DNA of 64,000 nt from Streptomyces sp. NRRL F-2664. Its GTDB lineage: Bacteria; Actinomycetota; Actinomycetes; Streptomycetales; Streptomycetaceae. The DNA is taken from assembly GCF_000719345.1 (NCBI RefSeq), contig NZ_JOFX01000012.1, positions 62,001 to 126,000 on the forward strand. The letters run 5' to 3'. Shown here piece by piece: positions 63,160-64,000 of the stretch (positions are counted from its first letter, which is position 1; every line of letters begins with the position of its first letter). Below the pieces are notes generated by a model that saw only the letters and a list, made by a program, of their open reading frames with translations, was not told the origin of the DNA and did not search any database. A program made the translations under genes and the position numbers.

Positions 63160-64000
63160 TCAGTCCGCGCGGGGCGCCTCGAAGCCGTCCGGCTCGCGGA
63201 CGTCGCCCCAGTCCTCCGCGGGCCGATCGGCGTAACGCAGGACGCCCCACATGCTCTCGGGGTTCGTGTTCTGCGGGGCTTCCTCGCGGCAGGACTCCAA
63301 GTCGCGCAGCAGCGCCGCGCCGTCGGTGCCCGAGCCGATCAGGACCAGTTGCGTCTGCGGCGTCTCGCCCCGCCCCCAGGGCTGCGGGGCGAAGCGCAGG
63401 AAGCGGCCGACGGCCTGGACCTCGTAGCGCTCCTGGTGGCCGGGGACCCCGAACCACACGAAGCCCTTGATCCGGTAGAGGCCGTCCGGCCGTCGGTCGA
63501 GGAAGTCCATGAACCGGCGCGGGGAGAGGGCCTGCTCGGAACGGAACTCGGTGCTCTCGTAGGCGGCGTGCGGGTGGGTGCAGTGGTCGTGGTCCTGGGA
63601 CTGCGCGAGGAGGTCCTCGAAGGAGAGCTGCCCCCGGGTCTCGGTCCAGGGCCGCCGGTCGAAGAGCAGCTCCGGGTCGATGCGGCCGTGGTCGGCGCCC
63701 ACGACCGGGGTGCCCGGGGCGCAGAGCGCGGCGAGTTCGGTCTCGATCCGGGCCCGTTCACGCGCGTCGACCCGGTCGGTCTTGTTGAGTACCACCAGGT
63801 CCGCGGCGGCGAGATGGCGGTCGGTCTCCGGGTGCCGGGCCCGGGTGGCGTCGAATTCCGCCGCGTCCACGACCTCCACCATGCCCCCGTACCGGACGGC
63901 CGGGTTCTCGTTCGCCACCAGCATGCGGATCATCTCCTGGGGTTCGGCCAGGCCGCTCGCCTCGATGATGATCACGTCGATCCGGTGGACGGGCGCGGCC
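63160..64000 (-). CDS. CobW/COG0523 GTP-binding metallochaperone (5' end beyond window)
   Basis: C-terminal ~280 residues only; the frame is open to the right edge, so Walker A and the CxCC motif are not seen. Present: VIIIEASGLAEPQEMIRM (switch/Walker B region), VVLNKTDRVD (G4), and the CobW C-terminal domain (GLYRIKGFVWFGVPG ... RFLRFAPQPWGRG). A His/Asp/Cys-rich insertion (QSQDHDHCTHPHA) suggests metal binding. COG0523 proteins insert or deliver Zn, Co or Fe. If it is Zur-regulated, the operator lies outside the window. Confidence 0.87.
   Translation of the reverse strand, partial: AAPVHRIDVIIIEASGLAEPQEMIRMLVANENPAVRYGGMVEVVDAAEFDATRARHPETDRHLAAADLVVLNKTDRVDARERARIETELAALCAPGTPVVGADHGRIDPELLFDRRPWTETRGQLSFEDLLAQSQDHDHCTHPHAAYESTEFRSEQALSPRRFMDFLDRRPDGLYRIKGFVWFGVPGHQERYEVQAVGRFLRFAPQPWGRGETPQTQLVLIGSGTDGAALLRDLESCREEAPQNTNPESMWGVLRYADRPAEDWGDVREPDGFEAPRAD

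Noticed and set aside
1..64000. CRISPR arrays, intact insertion sequences, prophage genes, NRPS/PKS genes
   Set aside because: No spaced direct repeats, transposases, phage structural genes or modular synthase domains were seen.

Overview
The window is high-GC DNA with strong third-position G/C bias, many GTG starts and short ATGA/GTGA overlaps. It carries lineage-typical genes (SepH, DUF3710 next to dut, DUF4193, CutRS, DUF3093, DUF5998, HPr with a DasR-type site, a ydaO riboswitch ahead of an M23 peptidase). Together these indicate a Streptomyces chromosome. Most of it looks like conserved core; about 27-47 kb looks more accessory.

Layout. 0-2.3 kb: a DUF2075 P-loop protein cut by the left edge, and a decayed DEAD/DEAH helicase fragment. 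2.3-12.3 kb: an RNA methyltransferase, then potassium-related genes (a KimA-like APC permease, two TrkA/RCK proteins, kdpDE with no kdpFABC in view), with DUF3159 and OB-fold genes between. 12.5-18.9 kb: thioesterase-dut-DUF3710, DUF3093, a hypothetical-DUF4193 pair, the cutRS two-component system and a 59-residue ORF. 19-27 kb: inositol monophosphatase and ferrochelatase, divergent from an MFS exporter across an iron box; a sugar-lactone oxidase; sepH; a rhodanese; a VOC protein.

27.2-34.4 kb is the most interesting part. An MFS exporter (minus) and a six-gene plus-strand operon diverge from a Zur-type palindrome. The operon encodes a lipoprotein, a FecCD permease, an ABC ATPase, a Rossmann-like protein, a PduX-type GHMP kinase and a fold-type II PLP enzyme. 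The combination of metal-type repression, importer, exporter and three small-molecule enzymes suggests a small amino-acid-derived metallophore (probably zinc) made, exported and re-imported by one locus. This is an inference. A tRNA-Cys gene lies tail-to-tail with the operon and its discriminator base touches the last stop codon.

34.7-46.8 kb: a co-directional stress/redox block (DUF6325, SHOCT, ClC channel, DUF7144, aldose epimerase, cyclase-family hydrolase, GMC oxidoreductase, SDR, cytochrome bd oxidase), facing a GH15 hydrolase. 47-52.6 kb, minus strand: GNAT/acyl-CoA ligase, DUF5998, phosphodiesterase, thymidine kinase. 52.7-64 kb: ptsH with a dre site, a GntR regulator, a riboswitch-controlled M23 peptidase, paired M16 peptidases, parC, an Mrr-TerD fusion, and a CobW/COG0523 GTPase cut by the right edge.
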